Assembly (NCBI GenBank): GCA_024758765.1
Contig: CP101406.1
Span: forward strand, 744,001 to 808,000
Reading direction: 5' to 3'
DNA: 64,000 bases
From: Mycobacterium sp. SVM_VP21
GTDB lineage: Bacteria > Actinomycetota > Actinomycetes > Mycobacteriales > Mycobacteriaceae
Part shown: positions 1-8,290 of the stretch, in pieces
How the letters are laid out: each line of letters opens with the position of its first letter
Numbering within the stretch: the first letter of the stretch is position 1
Translations under genes and position numbers: made by a program
The notes under the pieces: generated by a model
Database searches by the model: none
What the model saw: only the letters and a program-made list of their open reading frames with translations
Told to the model about the DNA's origin: nothing

Positions 1-1313
1 TTGCCGGCGGTGCCGGTCACGCCGACTGCTCCCGTGGCGCCACCACCGGCGCCACCGTTACCTCCGGCGCCACCGACATTGGCGCCGAGGGAGGCGCCGC
101 CGTTGCCACCCTGGCCGGCCTGACCACCGTTGATACCTTCGGCGCCGTTACCGCCGTTGGCGCCCGCGCCGCCGATGTTGCCGCCGCCCCCAGAGCCGCC
201 GAGGCCGCCCCGACCGCCGTCGCCGAGGTAGTTGCCACCGGCGTCCTTGAAGGCCACACCGCCGTTGCCGCCGGCACCACCGTCGCCGCCGTCGCCCACC
301 TTGCCGGCCGCGCCGACCAGCGGGGAGTTGTAGAAGTTGGAGCCGCGGGCACCGGCCGCACCGCCCGCACCACCCTGGGCCTGGCTGAACGTGGCGGCGC
401 CACCGTTGCCACCGTTGTAGTGGTCGGCGGTGCCCGCAGCGCCGTCGCCGCTGGTGCCGCCATTGCCGCCGACGCCACCGCTACCGCCGTTGCCGAACAG
501 GTAGCCCGAGACGCCACCCGCGCCACCGGCACCACCGGTTCCGCCGATGCCGCCGTTGCCGGTGCCGCCGTTGGCGTAGGTGCCGGCCGCACCGTTGGCG
601 CCGTGGCCGCCAACGCCACCGGCGCCGCCGTTGCCGAACAGCCACGACATGGCCGCGCCGCCGTCGCCGCCGGCGCCGCCGGTCAGACCGTTGCCGGTCG
701 CCGACAGACCGGTGGCGTCGCCGCCTGCTCCGCCGTCGCCGCCGTTGCCCATCCAGACCCCACCGATACCACCGTTGCCGCCGACCGCACCCGCACCGCC
801 GTCACCGCCATCGCCACCATTGCCGAAGCCCAGCGCGTTACCGCCATTGCCACCGGCCACCCCGGCGACATCACTGGTCCAGCCGGCACCACCGTCACCG
901 AACCACAGACCACCGTTGCCACCATCGGGGTTCTCGGCGGTGCCAGCGATACCGTCACCGATCAGGTACTGCCCGGAAATGGTGTTGATGGCGCCATTGA
1001 CCATCTCACCGAGCGGATTGTTGATCCAGAACTCAGTCACCATGTGCAACGGGCTGTAGAACGCCTGGTCGAACAGCGTGGCCATGTTGAAGTCACTCAT
1101 CAGGCCGGACAGGTCGAAGGCGTCCGCCGAGCCGGGGACGTCAACATCAGCGGTCGGGACCAACCAATCGAAACTGAACAGATCATCGAAATCAGCCTGA
1201 GCGGCCGGCGCCGGCGCCAACGGCGTCATACCGAACGCCAAAAACGCCGCCACGGCGCTGCCAGTGCCAATCATCCGGTTGCGGTGCCGCGGTGTGGTCT
1301 TGCCTTGAGTCAT
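1..1313 (-). CDS. PGRS repeat protein with exported N-terminus, copy 1 (3' end outside window)
   Basis: Starts with ATG at 1313-1311, preceded by GAGAGG, and stays open to the left edge, so the C-terminus is missing (437 codons visible). The first ~45 residues form a signal-like segment (RNRMIGTGSAVAAFLAF, then an Ala/Pro stretch ending AQADFDD). A non-repetitive region of ~90 residues follows (FDWLVPTADVDVPGSAD, WINNPLGEMVNGAINTISG), then Gly-Gly-Ala/Asn-Gly-Gly repeats typical of PGRS domains. There is no PE domain. It lies 76 bp downstream of the GjpA-like gene in the same orientation, so the two are probably co-transcribed. The N-terminal ~190 residues are nearly identical to the protein at 13835-16378. 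A surface or secreted role is inferred from the family; no enzymatic motif is visible. Confidence 0.85.
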   Translation of the reverse strand, partial: MTQGKTTPRHRNRMIGTGSAVAAFLAFGMTPLAPAPAAQADFDDLFSFDWLVPTADVDVPGSADAFDLSGLMSDFNMATLFDQAFYSPLHMVTEFWINNPLGEMVNGAINTISGQYLIGDGIAGTAENPDGGNGGLWFGDGGAGWTSDVAGVAGGNGGNALGFGNGGDGGDGGAGAVGGNGGIGGVWMGNGGDGGAGGDATGLSATGNGLTGGAGGDGGAAMSWLFGNGGAGGVGGHGANGAAGTYANGGTGNGGIGGTGGAGGAGGVSGYLFGNGGSGGVGGNGGTSGDGAAGTADHYNGGNGGAATFSQAQGGAGGAAGARGSNFYNSPLVGAAGKVGDGGDGGAGGNGGVAFKDAGGNYLGDGGRGGLGGSGGGGNIGGAGANGGNGAEGINGGQAGQGGNGGASLGANVGGAGGNGGAGGGATGAVGVTGTAG

Positions 1314-1389
1314 GCGAATGCCTCTCGTGTGAAAGTCGTTTTGAGATAACAGGTTTGGGTGGGATATACGGCTAGATCGGGCGGGCGGG

Positions 1390-2514
1390 TTACAGGCCCA
1401 GCCCCGCCACCAGGTCGGCGAACCAGTCGGTAGCCGCAGCACCACCGGCGCCGCCGTCGTCGAGGTCGGGAATCAGCGGCAGGTCCGACCCGGCCAGGGG
1501 CGGGGTCACCGGCACCGCGCCCTTGCCGTCCCAGCCCGAGCCCAACAGGGCGCCGATGGTCTGGCCCAGACCCATGATCGCGCCGATCGGGCCGACCGCA
1601 TTGCTGTCGATGCTGATGCTCCCCAGAATCGGAACACCGGTGAGGTCGATGCCGACGCTGTTGAGGATCGAGCCGCCCACCGCGGGCGTCTCAGCGACGA
1701 CCTCACCGTTGGCGCCGAGCACCTGGTAGGGGTCGATGGCCACATGGCCGGCGCTGAGCAGGCCGCCGAAGGCGATGTCCAAGTGGCCGATCCCCATGCC
1801 GGCCGGCAAAAGGCCACCAGCGACCTCGTTGATCATCGGCAGCAGGCTGTCCAGGTTGAGGGTGGCGCCGTTGAGAGAGGCCCCGAACATGTTGGCCAGC
1901 GTGTCGGAGATGCCGTCGTGGTCGCCGATGCTGTTGAGCAGCGCGACCCATGGGGCGATTGCCGGCCCCAGCGAGCCCATGATGATGCCGCTCAGGGGCG
2001 AAGACAAGAAGTGGATGATCGGGATCAGATCCGCCGGGAACATCCCACCCGCAATCGATGCCAGTGGCCCGGCGAACAGGTCATACCAGCCGAACGTGAA
2101 GTTCGCCGAGTTGCCGGCCGCCAGGGTGTGACTGAGCACGATGTTGAGGGTTTCGTCGGTGGGATTGCTCAGGGTGTACCCGGTCAGCACCGCGTCGAGG
2201 TTGTGGCGGATCTGCTCGGTGACAGCGGTGATGTTCGCCGGGTCATCCAGCAACTGCTGGGCGTAGTCGTTCTGGTTGGCGAAGAACTGCTGGAACGCCA
2301 CACCCGGCGCCAGGTAGTAGTTGTTCAGCATCTGGGTGAGATTCTGCTGCGCGGCGTTGAACACCTCGTCCCATGCACTGTTCGCAGTCAGCGCCACATC
2401 GCGCGCCGTGCTGATCTTTGGCGGCGACATCGCGGCCGGGGTGGCTGCGATCAGGCTTGCGCCCACGATCGCGACGCCGGCGGCGGTGACGTAGGGACGA
2501 AGGGTTTGTTGCAC
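1390..2514 (-). CDS. GjpA-like exported protein, copy 1
   Basis: The protein is 374 aa from GTG at 2514, placed 6 nt after AAGGAG (2526-2521). An in-frame ATG at 2520 directly abuts that Shine-Dalgarno and is less likely. The N-terminus TLRPYVTAAGVAIVGASLIAATP is a hydrophobic export signal, and the RPY..GVA.VGAS pattern resembles mycobacterial proteins annotated as outer-membrane porin GjpA; I cannot confirm that name. The body is rich in Leu/Ala/Gly helices with a conserved central part (WYDLFAGPLASIAGGMFP) and a C-terminus ending in WFADLVAGLGL. It aligns over its whole length with the product of 16447-17559, including the start region. It sits upstream of a PGRS gene, and the same two-gene order is repeated at 13.8-17.6 kb. 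Function is not established. Confidence 0.75.
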   Translation of the reverse strand: MQQTLRPYVTAAGVAIVGASLIAATPAAMSPPKISTARDVALTANSAWDEVFNAAQQNLTQMLNNYYLAPGVAFQQFFANQNDYAQQLLDDPANITAVTEQIRHNLDAVLTGYTLSNPTDETLNIVLSHTLAAGNSANFTFGWYDLFAGPLASIAGGMFPADLIPIIHFLSSPLSGIIMGSLGPAIAPWVALLNSIGDHDGISDTLANMFGASLNGATLNLDSLLPMINEVAGGLLPAGMGIGHLDIAFGGLLSAGHVAIDPYQVLGANGEVVAETPAVGGSILNSVGIDLTGVPILGSISIDSNAVGPIGAIMGLGQTIGALLGSGWDGKGAVPVTPPLAGSDLPLIPDLDDGGAGGAAATDWFADLVAGLGL

Positions 2515-2825
2515 AGCCATCTCCTTGTTGTTTGGTACCGCCCTTGACCAGCGTCTCGAAGGCCGTGACGCCGCCGTATTGCGTCTGTGGACACAATCGT
2601 CCACGGATGTGAAAGGCGACACTACCGGTGAGTAACCTTAGAGGCAAGCAAATTGGTCAGATGTTTTTCCAGTGTTTTCGGAGCGCGATCTAAGTACACG
2701 CCTTAACTTCTCAAGTCAACTGTAAGCAAAACCTGAGACCGATCGGTGGACTTGTTGCCGATATGGCGTACTGCTCTGGCTGTCGCAGTAGGTCGCAGTA
2801 GGAAGTGCCGTGGTATGTCTGTTAA
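2515..2825. other. Divergent intergenic region between GjpA-like gene and F420 oxidoreductase
   Basis: These 311 bp have no convincing coding content. They are clearly more AT-rich than the flanks around 2640-2770 and should hold promoters in both directions. A direct repeat GTCGCAGTAG occurs twice near 2783-2802, just upstream of the rightward gene. Confidence 0.6.
2691..2719 (-). promoter_or_regulatory. Possible promoter of the copy 1 GjpA-like/PGRS unit
   Basis: On the minus strand TTGACT (2719-2714) is followed after 17 nt by TACTTA (2696-2691). The -35 matches consensus in 5 of 6 positions; the -10 is weak. The leader to the GTG start would be about 175 nt. Confidence 0.3.
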
Positions 2826-3869
2826 GTGCGGATCGGTGTACAGCTGGCCTATGCGGGTGGGTTCAAGGAAGCGGTAGAGCGGGTTGTCGCGCTGGAGCGA
2901 GTCGGGATTGACGTGGTCTCGGTCGCCGAGGCCTACTCGTTCGACGCCATCAGCCAGCTGGGCTACCTGGCAGCCAAGACTTCGCGGGTCGAGCTCCTCA
3001 CCGGAGTTCTGCCCATCTACACCCGTACGCCCGCCCTGTTGGCGATGACGGCTGCCGGCTTGGACTACGTCTCCGACGGCCGGTTCGCCCTGGGCCTGGG
3101 CACCTCGGGGCCACAGGTGGTGGAGGGCTTCCACGGCGTGCCGTTCGACGCTCCCCTGGGCCGTACTCGCGAGGTGGTGGAGATCTGCCGGTCGGTGTGG
3201 CGCCGCGAACGCCTCAACTACCACGGAAAGCACTATCAGCTGCCCCTTCCGGCGGACCGCGGAACCGGGCTGGGCAAGTCATTGCAGTTGATCAACCACC
3301 CGGTGCGGACGCGGATTCCGATCTCGATCGCCGCGTTGGGGCCCAAGAACGTCGAACTGACCGCCGAGATCGCTGACGGTTGGCAGCCGGTGTTCTTCTA
3401 CCCGGAACGTGCCAATGACGTGTGGGGTGAATCACTGAAAGCCGGTGCGGCCAAACGCGATCCGGCGTTGAGACCGCTGGATGTCATCGTGGGGGCGTCG
3501 CTGGCCGTCGGCGACAACGTCGACGACCGACTGGCATGGGTGAAACCGCAGCTGGCGCTCTACATCGGTGGAATGGGCGCCAAAGGCCGCAACTTCTACC
3601 ACAACCTGGCCACCCGTTACGGCTTCGGCGATGTCGCCGATCGCATCCAGGAGCTTTACCTGTCCGGACGCAAGACCGAGGCGATCGACGCGGTGCCCGA
3701 CGAGCTGGTGCGTAACACGTCTTTGGTCGGACCGCGGGGCTTGGTGGCCGAAAGGCTGGCCGCCTACGCCGAGGCCGGCGTGACCACGCTGCTGGTCGGC
3801 CCGCTGGCCACCGAGCCCGACGAAGCGCTGCGTTACGTCGAAGAGCTGCGCGCTCTGCTGCCGTCCTAA
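2826..3869 (+). CDS. LLM-class F420-dependent oxidoreductase (Rv3520c-like)
   Basis: The 347-aa product starts at GTG and has the luciferase-like TIM-barrel pattern: MRIGVQLAYAGG at the first strand, AEAYSFDAISQLGYLA, then TSRVELLTGVLPIYTRTP, DYVSDGRFALGLGTSGPQV and GRTREVVEICRSVWRRE. In actinobacteria this family uses reduced cofactor F420 for hydride transfer. Length and the AEAYSFDA motif resemble M. tuberculosis Rv3520c, from memory. No strong Shine-Dalgarno precedes the GTG, so the start is only moderately secure. It lies 56 bp upstream of a fatty-acyl-AMP ligase in the same direction, suggesting a shared lipid-modifying role. The substrate cannot be read from sequence. Confidence 0.88.
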   Translation: MRIGVQLAYAGGFKEAVERVVALERVGIDVVSVAEAYSFDAISQLGYLAAKTSRVELLTGVLPIYTRTPALLAMTAAGLDYVSDGRFALGLGTSGPQVVEGFHGVPFDAPLGRTREVVEICRSVWRRERLNYHGKHYQLPLPADRGTGLGKSLQLINHPVRTRIPISIAALGPKNVELTAEIADGWQPVFFYPERANDVWGESLKAGAAKRDPALRPLDVIVGASLAVGDNVDDRLAWVKPQLALYIGGMGAKGRNFYHNLATRYGFGDVADRIQELYLSGRKTEAIDAVPDELVRNTSLVGPRGLVAERLAAYAEAGVTTLLVGPLATEPDEALRYVEELRALLPS

Positions 3870-3925
3870 CTCCGCGCCCGGGGGCCGGGTGTGGTCCAGA
3901 ACACCCCGCACGCCAAGATGGGCCC

Positions 3926-5749
3926 ATGGAATTCACGCCCACCGTGACCACCCCCGTTGCAGAAACCCTGGTTGAGCTGCTGCGGCGGCAGGCCGAGCGG
4001 TTCGGTGACAAGGTCGCGTTCAGCTTCTCCTACAACGGCGACGACGAAGGCCGTAGCGAGCTGACATTCAGTGAGCTGGACCGCCGCGCGCGCGCGATCG
4101 CGGCGAATCTGCAGCGCTACGACGTCACCGGCGAGCGAGTGCTGGTACTGGTGCGGCCGGGCCTGGACTTCATCGCCGGGTTCTTCGGCTGCCTGTATGC
4201 GGGTGCCGTCGCGGTGCCAGTCCATCAGAAGCTCGCGCCGCGCCTACAGGTCGTCGTCCCCGACGCTGCCGCGAAGTTCGCGCTCACCGCCTCCGAGAAG
4301 AGCCAGGACACCCGGGCCGCGGTCGCCGGGATCCCCGGGGAACCCGAGCACTGGTTCTTCACCGATGCCGGCGCCGACCCCGACACCTGGGTCGCCCCCG
4401 ATATCGACACCAACTCCCCGGCCGCCATCCAGTACACGTCGGGCTCGACCCGCTCCCCCAAGGGCGTGTTGCTGAGCCACGGCAACATCCTGCACAACTG
4501 CGATGCCATCCGTCAGTCGTGGAACGGCGACGAGAATGCCAAAGGCGTGTTCTGGCTGCCACCGCACCACGACCTGGGCCTGATCGGCGGGATCTTGTCC
4601 ATGATCTACGTCGGGGCCAGCACGGCGCTGATGTCGCCGACAGCGTTCATCAAGCGCCCGATGCGCTGGCTGGAACTGGTGTCGGCGCATCGCGGCGTGA
4701 TCACCGCCGCACCGAACTTCGCCTACGACCGGTGCGTGGAGACCAGCACTCCCGAAGAGCGTGCCGCACTGGATCTTTCCTGCATGACCGTGGCGATGAA
4801 CGGCGCCGAGTCGGTGCGCGCCACTTCGCTGGCGGCGTTCGCCGACGCCTTCGCGCCGGCGGGTTTCCAGCTCTCGTCGTGCTATCCGGTGTACGGGTTG
4901 GCCGAGGCCACCTTGTGTGTGGCGTCCGGATCGCCCGCCGGAGTGCCCGGGGTGCGCTACCTCGACCGGGTCGCGCTGGAGCAGGACCGCATCGTCGACG
5001 TCTCCCCCGACGATCCCGCGGCCGCGACGTTCGTGGGCTGTGGGCAGCCGCGACAAGCCGACATCGCGATCGTCGACCCGGTAACCCGCCAGCCCTGCGG
5101 GCCAGACGAAGTCGGCGAGATCTGGGTCGCCGGACCCAATGTCGCGCAGGGCTATTGGAACAGGCCGGAGGAGACGGCGGCGACGTTCGGGGCGGTGCTG
5201 GCCGAGCCGGGCGAGGAGACCCGCGGCCCGTTCCTGCGCACCGGAGATCTCGGTTTCCTCTGTGCCGGTGAGATTTTCACCACCGGACGTTGCAAGGACC
5301 TGATCACCATCGACGGTCACAACTACTATCCCAACGACATCGAATTCACTGTGCAGCAATGCGACCCGGTGCTGGTGTCGGGCCGCGGGGCGGTCTTTGC
5401 CACCGACGCGCCGCCCGGTGGTGTCGAACAGCTTGTCGTCGTAAGCGAAGTGGACAGTGCGCAGGCCGGTGAGTCCGACCTCGACGCCGTCATCGAGGCG
5501 ATTCGCCTGGCGGTCGCCACCCATCACGGGATCGCGGCCGACGCCGTGGTGCTGGTGCATCATGTGTCTCTGCCGACCACCTCGAGCGGCAAAATCCAGC
5601 GCGGCCAGTCCAAGCAGAACTTCGTCGAGGGCAAGCTGGCGACCCTCGCGGAGTGGCGTACACCCACCCGGGAACTGTCCCTAGAAGAGCTGGAGGCGGC
5701 CGCCAAGATCGTCTCGACGCTGCAGACCTGGGGAACCCGCCCGGGGTGA
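3926..5749 (+). CDS. Fatty-acyl-AMP ligase (FadD/FAAL family)
   Basis: This is a 607-aa adenylate-forming enzyme. Visible motifs are the phosphate-binding loop YTSGSTRSPKG (about 170-180), WLPPHHDLGLIGG (about 208-220), YGLAEATLCVAS (about 324), LRTGDLGFL, GRCKDLITIDGHNYYPNDIE in the hinge to the C-terminal subdomain, and SSGKIQRG with the catalytic lysine near residue 555. WLPPHHDLGLIGG and NYYPNDIE are typical of FAALs, which make acyl-adenylates and usually pass them to a polyketide synthase or peptide carrier instead of to CoA. No PKS or carrier protein is encoded nearby, so its partner lies elsewhere or it supplies the adjacent F420 oxidoreductase pathway. Start ATG is at 3926 with no obvious competing start. 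Confidence 0.9.
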   Translation: MEFTPTVTTPVAETLVELLRRQAERFGDKVAFSFSYNGDDEGRSELTFSELDRRARAIAANLQRYDVTGERVLVLVRPGLDFIAGFFGCLYAGAVAVPVHQKLAPRLQVVVPDAAAKFALTASEKSQDTRAAVAGIPGEPEHWFFTDAGADPDTWVAPDIDTNSPAAIQYTSGSTRSPKGVLLSHGNILHNCDAIRQSWNGDENAKGVFWLPPHHDLGLIGGILSMIYVGASTALMSPTAFIKRPMRWLELVSAHRGVITAAPNFAYDRCVETSTPEERAALDLSCMTVAMNGAESVRATSLAAFADAFAPAGFQLSSCYPVYGLAEATLCVASGSPAGVPGVRYLDRVALEQDRIVDVSPDDPAAATFVGCGQPRQADIAIVDPVTRQPCGPDEVGEIWVAGPNVAQGYWNRPEETAATFGAVLAEPGEETRGPFLRTGDLGFLCAGEIFTTGRCKDLITIDGHNYYPNDIEFTVQQCDPVLVSGRGAVFATDAPPGGVEQLVVVSEVDSAQAGESDLDAVIEAIRLAVATHHGIAADAVVLVHHVSLPTTSSGKIQRGQSKQNFVEGKLATLAEWRTPTRELSLEELEAAAKIVSTLQTWGTRPG

Positions 5750-5863
5750 GGCGGCCCGGCCCGTCAGGGATTTCGACCATGTGGTGTGGTGCCCAGCTCT
5801 GCGCGACAAACGCTGGGCGGGCGGGATGTGCCGGGGGTTGACCCGGCGAGGCGGGGCGTCACC

Positions 5864-5905
5864 CCGACGTTGCCGACCTTGCCGACGTTGCCGACGTTGC
5901 CGAGG
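5864..5905. repeat. Short tandem repeat, four 9-bp units
   Basis: CCGACGTTG occurs four times head-to-tail, the second unit as CCGACCTTG, ending in a partial unit. It lies in the 275-bp convergent gap (5750-6024), which otherwise shows only a weak GC hairpin near 5851-5866. Confidence 0.85.
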
Positions 5906-6024
5906 AAAAGTGAGCCGAGTGAGCGGTTTCGTATGCACCACAGCCACATTGGCTACCAAACCGCACACTCGATGAGTACCCCTGCCGGGTGGACGCAGTA
6001 ATACTCCCGCGTTTCCCCGGTGTA

Positions 6025-7329
6025 TCACTCCCCCACCTGCGGTAACTCGTCAGCGGCAATCTCACACGGGGTCTTCGGCGAAACATCGGCGGGCGGCAGT
6101 GCCTGCTCGGCGCCCCCGGTCCCTTCGGTTGCCACCGCTTCCCCCGCAGGCTCGGATTCGGATTCCGGTTCGGCTGCCGCCCCGGTTTCGTCGGCCGGCT
6201 CATCCTCCCCGGGTTCCGCAGCTTCGGCCTCCTCGGCGGCCGGCTCGGATTCGCCCTCGAGTTCATCGGGCTCATGGTCCTCGCCATCATCGGGAAGGCC
6301 GCCGGTCGAGGTGTCGTCATGGAACGGCTCGCCCATCGGGTTGCCAAGACCGTCGTCACCGAATGCGTTGGCCAGCCGCGGAATCAGGCCTCCGAGACCG
6401 CTCAGCCCGCCCAGCCCGCCGGTTGGCAATCCGCCCCCCAGATCCCCGGGCAGGCCCAGCCCCGCCGGCAAACCCGGCTCGGCGGGCAGGGTTTCGGGTG
6501 CCGGCGCCGGATCCGGCGCAGCAGCACCCGCAAGCTCACCTGGCGCCGGCGGTGGGTTGACCGGTGGCGAGTCCGCCGGAACGGGGGCCGCGACGACGAC
6601 CGGCGATACCGACACCGGCGGGTCGAGTTGCGCTATCGGACCGAGCTCCCCCGGAATCGCGAACACGGCACCGGTCCCGGGGTCGGCTGTCGCTACCGCG
6701 GCGCGGTAGGCCGCATCGATCCCGTCCTTCGCCGACCGCACGGCGGCCAGCCATTCGCCGCGAACATCGTTGTCCACGTGGGGTATCACCTGCTGTTCGA
6801 TGACCTCGGCGGCGTGCGGGTCGTTGGCGCCGGAGTTCACCGCGTGAGCTGCCGCCAGCCACGCCGGCCGCCCGGCGCCCACCCGGTCGTCGACGGCCAG
6901 CACCGCTGCAACCTTGGCGTCGACCAAACGCCACACCTCGTCGCGCAGCACACCGCAACCCGCGACCGCCGCGCGCAACCGGGCTGTCAGCTCAGCTCCG
7001 GCGTCGCAATGCCGGCGCAGGAACTCCGTCGCGGCCCCAGCGGCCGGCCCGCGCCAGCTGTCGGACAACTCCGCCAATCCTCGACGCTGCGTACGCAGTG
7101 CGTCATCGGCGGCGTCGGCCAGCGCGCCCAGCGCGGCGCAGTCGGCGTCGAGGCGCCGCAGGTCCAGGCCGGCTTCACTGGCGTAGCGGTCGACAAGTTG
7201 GCCGTCATAGCCGGTCAGATCCGGGTGCCGATACCCCAAGCGGTAACAGGCCGCTACGTAGGTCTGCGTGTGTGCCACCGCCTCGTGGCCCTCATCCAGC
7301 CGGGCGGGCACGTCGTATTGCTGTGCCAC
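6025..7329 (-). CDS. Ala/Pro-rich WXG-containing protein, Rv3439c-like
   Basis: The 434-aa product starts at GTG 7329, one base after the stop of the small upstream gene, so the two are translationally linked. The N-terminal ~200 residues are predicted helical and contain a W-R-G motif (residues 92-94, SDSWRGPAAG), as in WXG100/Esp-type type VII secretion substrates. The remainder is Pro/Ala-rich, then Gly/Leu-rich (GLPGDLGGGLP), and ends acidic (many Glu/Asp, residues ~345-430). No signal peptide is seen. Position next to glmM, rpsI, rplM and esxTU matches Rv3439c of M. tuberculosis. By architecture it resembles EspE/EspB-like secreted partners, making it a candidate ESX-4 substrate; this is inference. 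Confidence 0.8.
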   Translation of the reverse strand: MAQQYDVPARLDEGHEAVAHTQTYVAACYRLGYRHPDLTGYDGQLVDRYASEAGLDLRRLDADCAALGALADAADDALRTQRRGLAELSDSWRGPAAGAATEFLRRHCDAGAELTARLRAAVAGCGVLRDEVWRLVDAKVAAVLAVDDRVGAGRPAWLAAAHAVNSGANDPHAAEVIEQQVIPHVDNDVRGEWLAAVRSAKDGIDAAYRAAVATADPGTGAVFAIPGELGPIAQLDPPVSVSPVVVAAPVPADSPPVNPPPAPGELAGAAAPDPAPAPETLPAEPGLPAGLGLPGDLGGGLPTGGLGGLSGLGGLIPRLANAFGDDGLGNPMGEPFHDDTSTGGLPDDGEDHEPDELEGESEPAAEEAEAAEPGEDEPADETGAAAEPESESEPAGEAVATEGTGGAEQALPPADVSPKTPCEIAADELPQVGE

Positions 7330-7330
7330 C

Positions 7331-7633
7331 TCAACCGACCCGCTCGCGGGCGATCGCCTCGGCGTGCGCGTAGCGCGCCAACCCGGCTCGCAGCGTCACG
7401 GCGATCTCAGCGCTGGCCCGCGACCAGCGCGCCAACTCCGGCGCCCAGCCATGCAGCGCGCGGCGCAGGGCCTCCCCCGCACCGGCATAGTCGCGCCCGG
7501 CGGCTCCGCCGTCGAAGGCCAACCCGGCCAGCCGGATGCGCGACGCGGTGTCGATGGCGGCCGCGGTCGCGTCGAAGTAGTCCGCGACCGAGCGCAGGGC
7601 GTCGGCGTCGAGATAAAGCTGTTGTCGTCCCAT
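7331..7633 (-). CDS. Small EspC/EspF-like protein, Rv3440c-like
   Basis: The product is 100 aa from ATG 7633 (MGRQQLYLDADALRSV). An all-helical composition and the opening L.LDADALRSVADYFD resemble small type VII secretion-associated proteins of the EspC/EspF (DUF2580) type. It is followed after one base by the long WXG-containing protein, the usual arrangement of an Esp small/large pair. Length agrees with Rv3440c (about 103 aa), which holds the same position next to glmM in M. tuberculosis. Here the toxin-antitoxin module at 7683-8195 has come between it and glmM. A longer reading upstream of 7633 lacks family resemblance and is rejected. Role: probable co-secreted or chaperone partner of the 6025-7329 product, inferred. 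Confidence 0.75.
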   Translation of the reverse strand: MGRQQLYLDADALRSVADYFDATAAAIDTASRIRLAGLAFDGGAAGRDYAGAGEALRRALHGWAPELARWSRASAEIAVTLRAGLARYAHAEAIARERVG

Positions 7634-7682
7634 ACCCCGGTATGACGGCGAAGATGCCCCCACGGTTCCGGCCACGCCAACC

Positions 7683-7940
7683 TCAGCCGTAATGTAGGCG
7701 GCACTGCGCGATTCGGATCTCGCCATCGACGACCTTGTAGACCAGCCGGTGCTCGACGGTGATACGGCGTGACCAGTAGCCGTGGAAGCCATGCCTTAAC
7801 GGCTCGGGCTTGCCGATCCCCTCGTTGCCATTGCCTTGGATGTCGGCGATGAGTTGGTTGATCCGCCGTAACACCTTGCGGTCCTGATGCTGGCAGTAGA
7901 GGTAGTCGTCCCAGGCCGATTCGTCCCAGACGAGTTTCAC
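7683..7940 (-). CDS. YoeB/RelK-family ribosome-dependent mRNA interferase toxin
   Basis: The 85-aa product matches YoeB/Txe in length and in the catalytic positions: Glu46 (GKPEPL), Arg65 (TVEHRLVYKV), and the C-terminal His83-Tyr84 followed by a final Gly, identical in numbering to E. coli YoeB. Members cleave mRNA in the ribosomal A site when freed from the antitoxin. Its GTG start directly abuts the antitoxin TAA stop, so translation is probably coupled. M. tuberculosis RelK (Rv3358) is the closest functional parallel I know. It appears intact. The module is inserted between the Rv3440c-like gene and glmM, which are neighbours in M. tuberculosis. Confidence 0.93.
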   Translation of the reverse strand: MKLVWDESAWDDYLYCQHQDRKVLRRINQLIADIQGNGNEGIGKPEPLRHGFHGYWSRRITVEHRLVYKVVDGEIRIAQCRLHYG

Positions 7941-8195
7941 TTACTCGTCCAAGAGATCGTGCGCCGCCCCTTCGCCGGCTTCCAGTCGCTCAATCGAACC
8001 CAGCAGCCGCCGCGCATTGGCCGGATTCTGTAACAGATGCGCGGTCTCCTTCAACGCCTCGTAGTCATCCAGCGCAACCAGAACGACCGGGTCCTTTCCC
8101 GACCTGGTGATGATGACTTCTTCACGGTCATCGAGGACGGAGTCGAGCGTGGCCGCAAACGCTGCCCGCGACGCCGAGTAGCTCATCGTCTTCAT
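7941..8195 (-). CDS. YefM/RelJ-family antitoxin
   Basis: The product is 84 aa from ATG 8195 (MKTMSYSASRAAFAATLDSV), with GGAG a few bases upstream. An upstream in-frame extension to 8234 would run through the operator and is rejected. The Phd/YefM fold signature is clear: MSYSASRA, EEVIITRSGKDPVVLVALDDYEAL, then an acidic C-terminal toxin-binding tail ending HDLLDE. It neutralises the adjoining YoeB-like toxin and represses its own promoter. The palindrome at 8229-8244, containing the TGTAC cores used by YefM, lies 33 bp upstream. Confidence 0.92.
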   Translation of the reverse strand: MKTMSYSASRAAFAATLDSVLDDREEVIITRSGKDPVVLVALDDYEALKETAHLLQNPANARRLLGSIERLEAGEGAAHDLLDE

Positions 8196-8228
8196 GGTCC
8201 GTGCTCCTTCCCGACGCCGGAAACGATT

Positions 8229-8244
8229 GTACAAATAATTGTAC
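8229..8244. promoter_or_regulatory. YefM-type operator palindrome
   Basis: GTACAA-ATAA-TTGTAC is a perfect 6-4-6 inverted repeat and also gives a direct repeat of TTGTAC (8227-8232, 8239-8244). It lies just upstream of the antitoxin. E. coli YefM-YoeB binds repeats with TGTACA cores, so this is the expected autoregulatory site. Confidence 0.75.
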
Positions 8245-8290
8245 GTTATCCGGTCGTCCGGGGGACGAAGATGACGGCTGGTCAGCGGGT

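Noticed and set aside
4519..5271. Alternative Arg-rich frame inside the fatty-acyl-AMP ligase gene
   Set aside because: The overlapping frame encodes all adenylation motifs; the alternative is a high-GC shadow.
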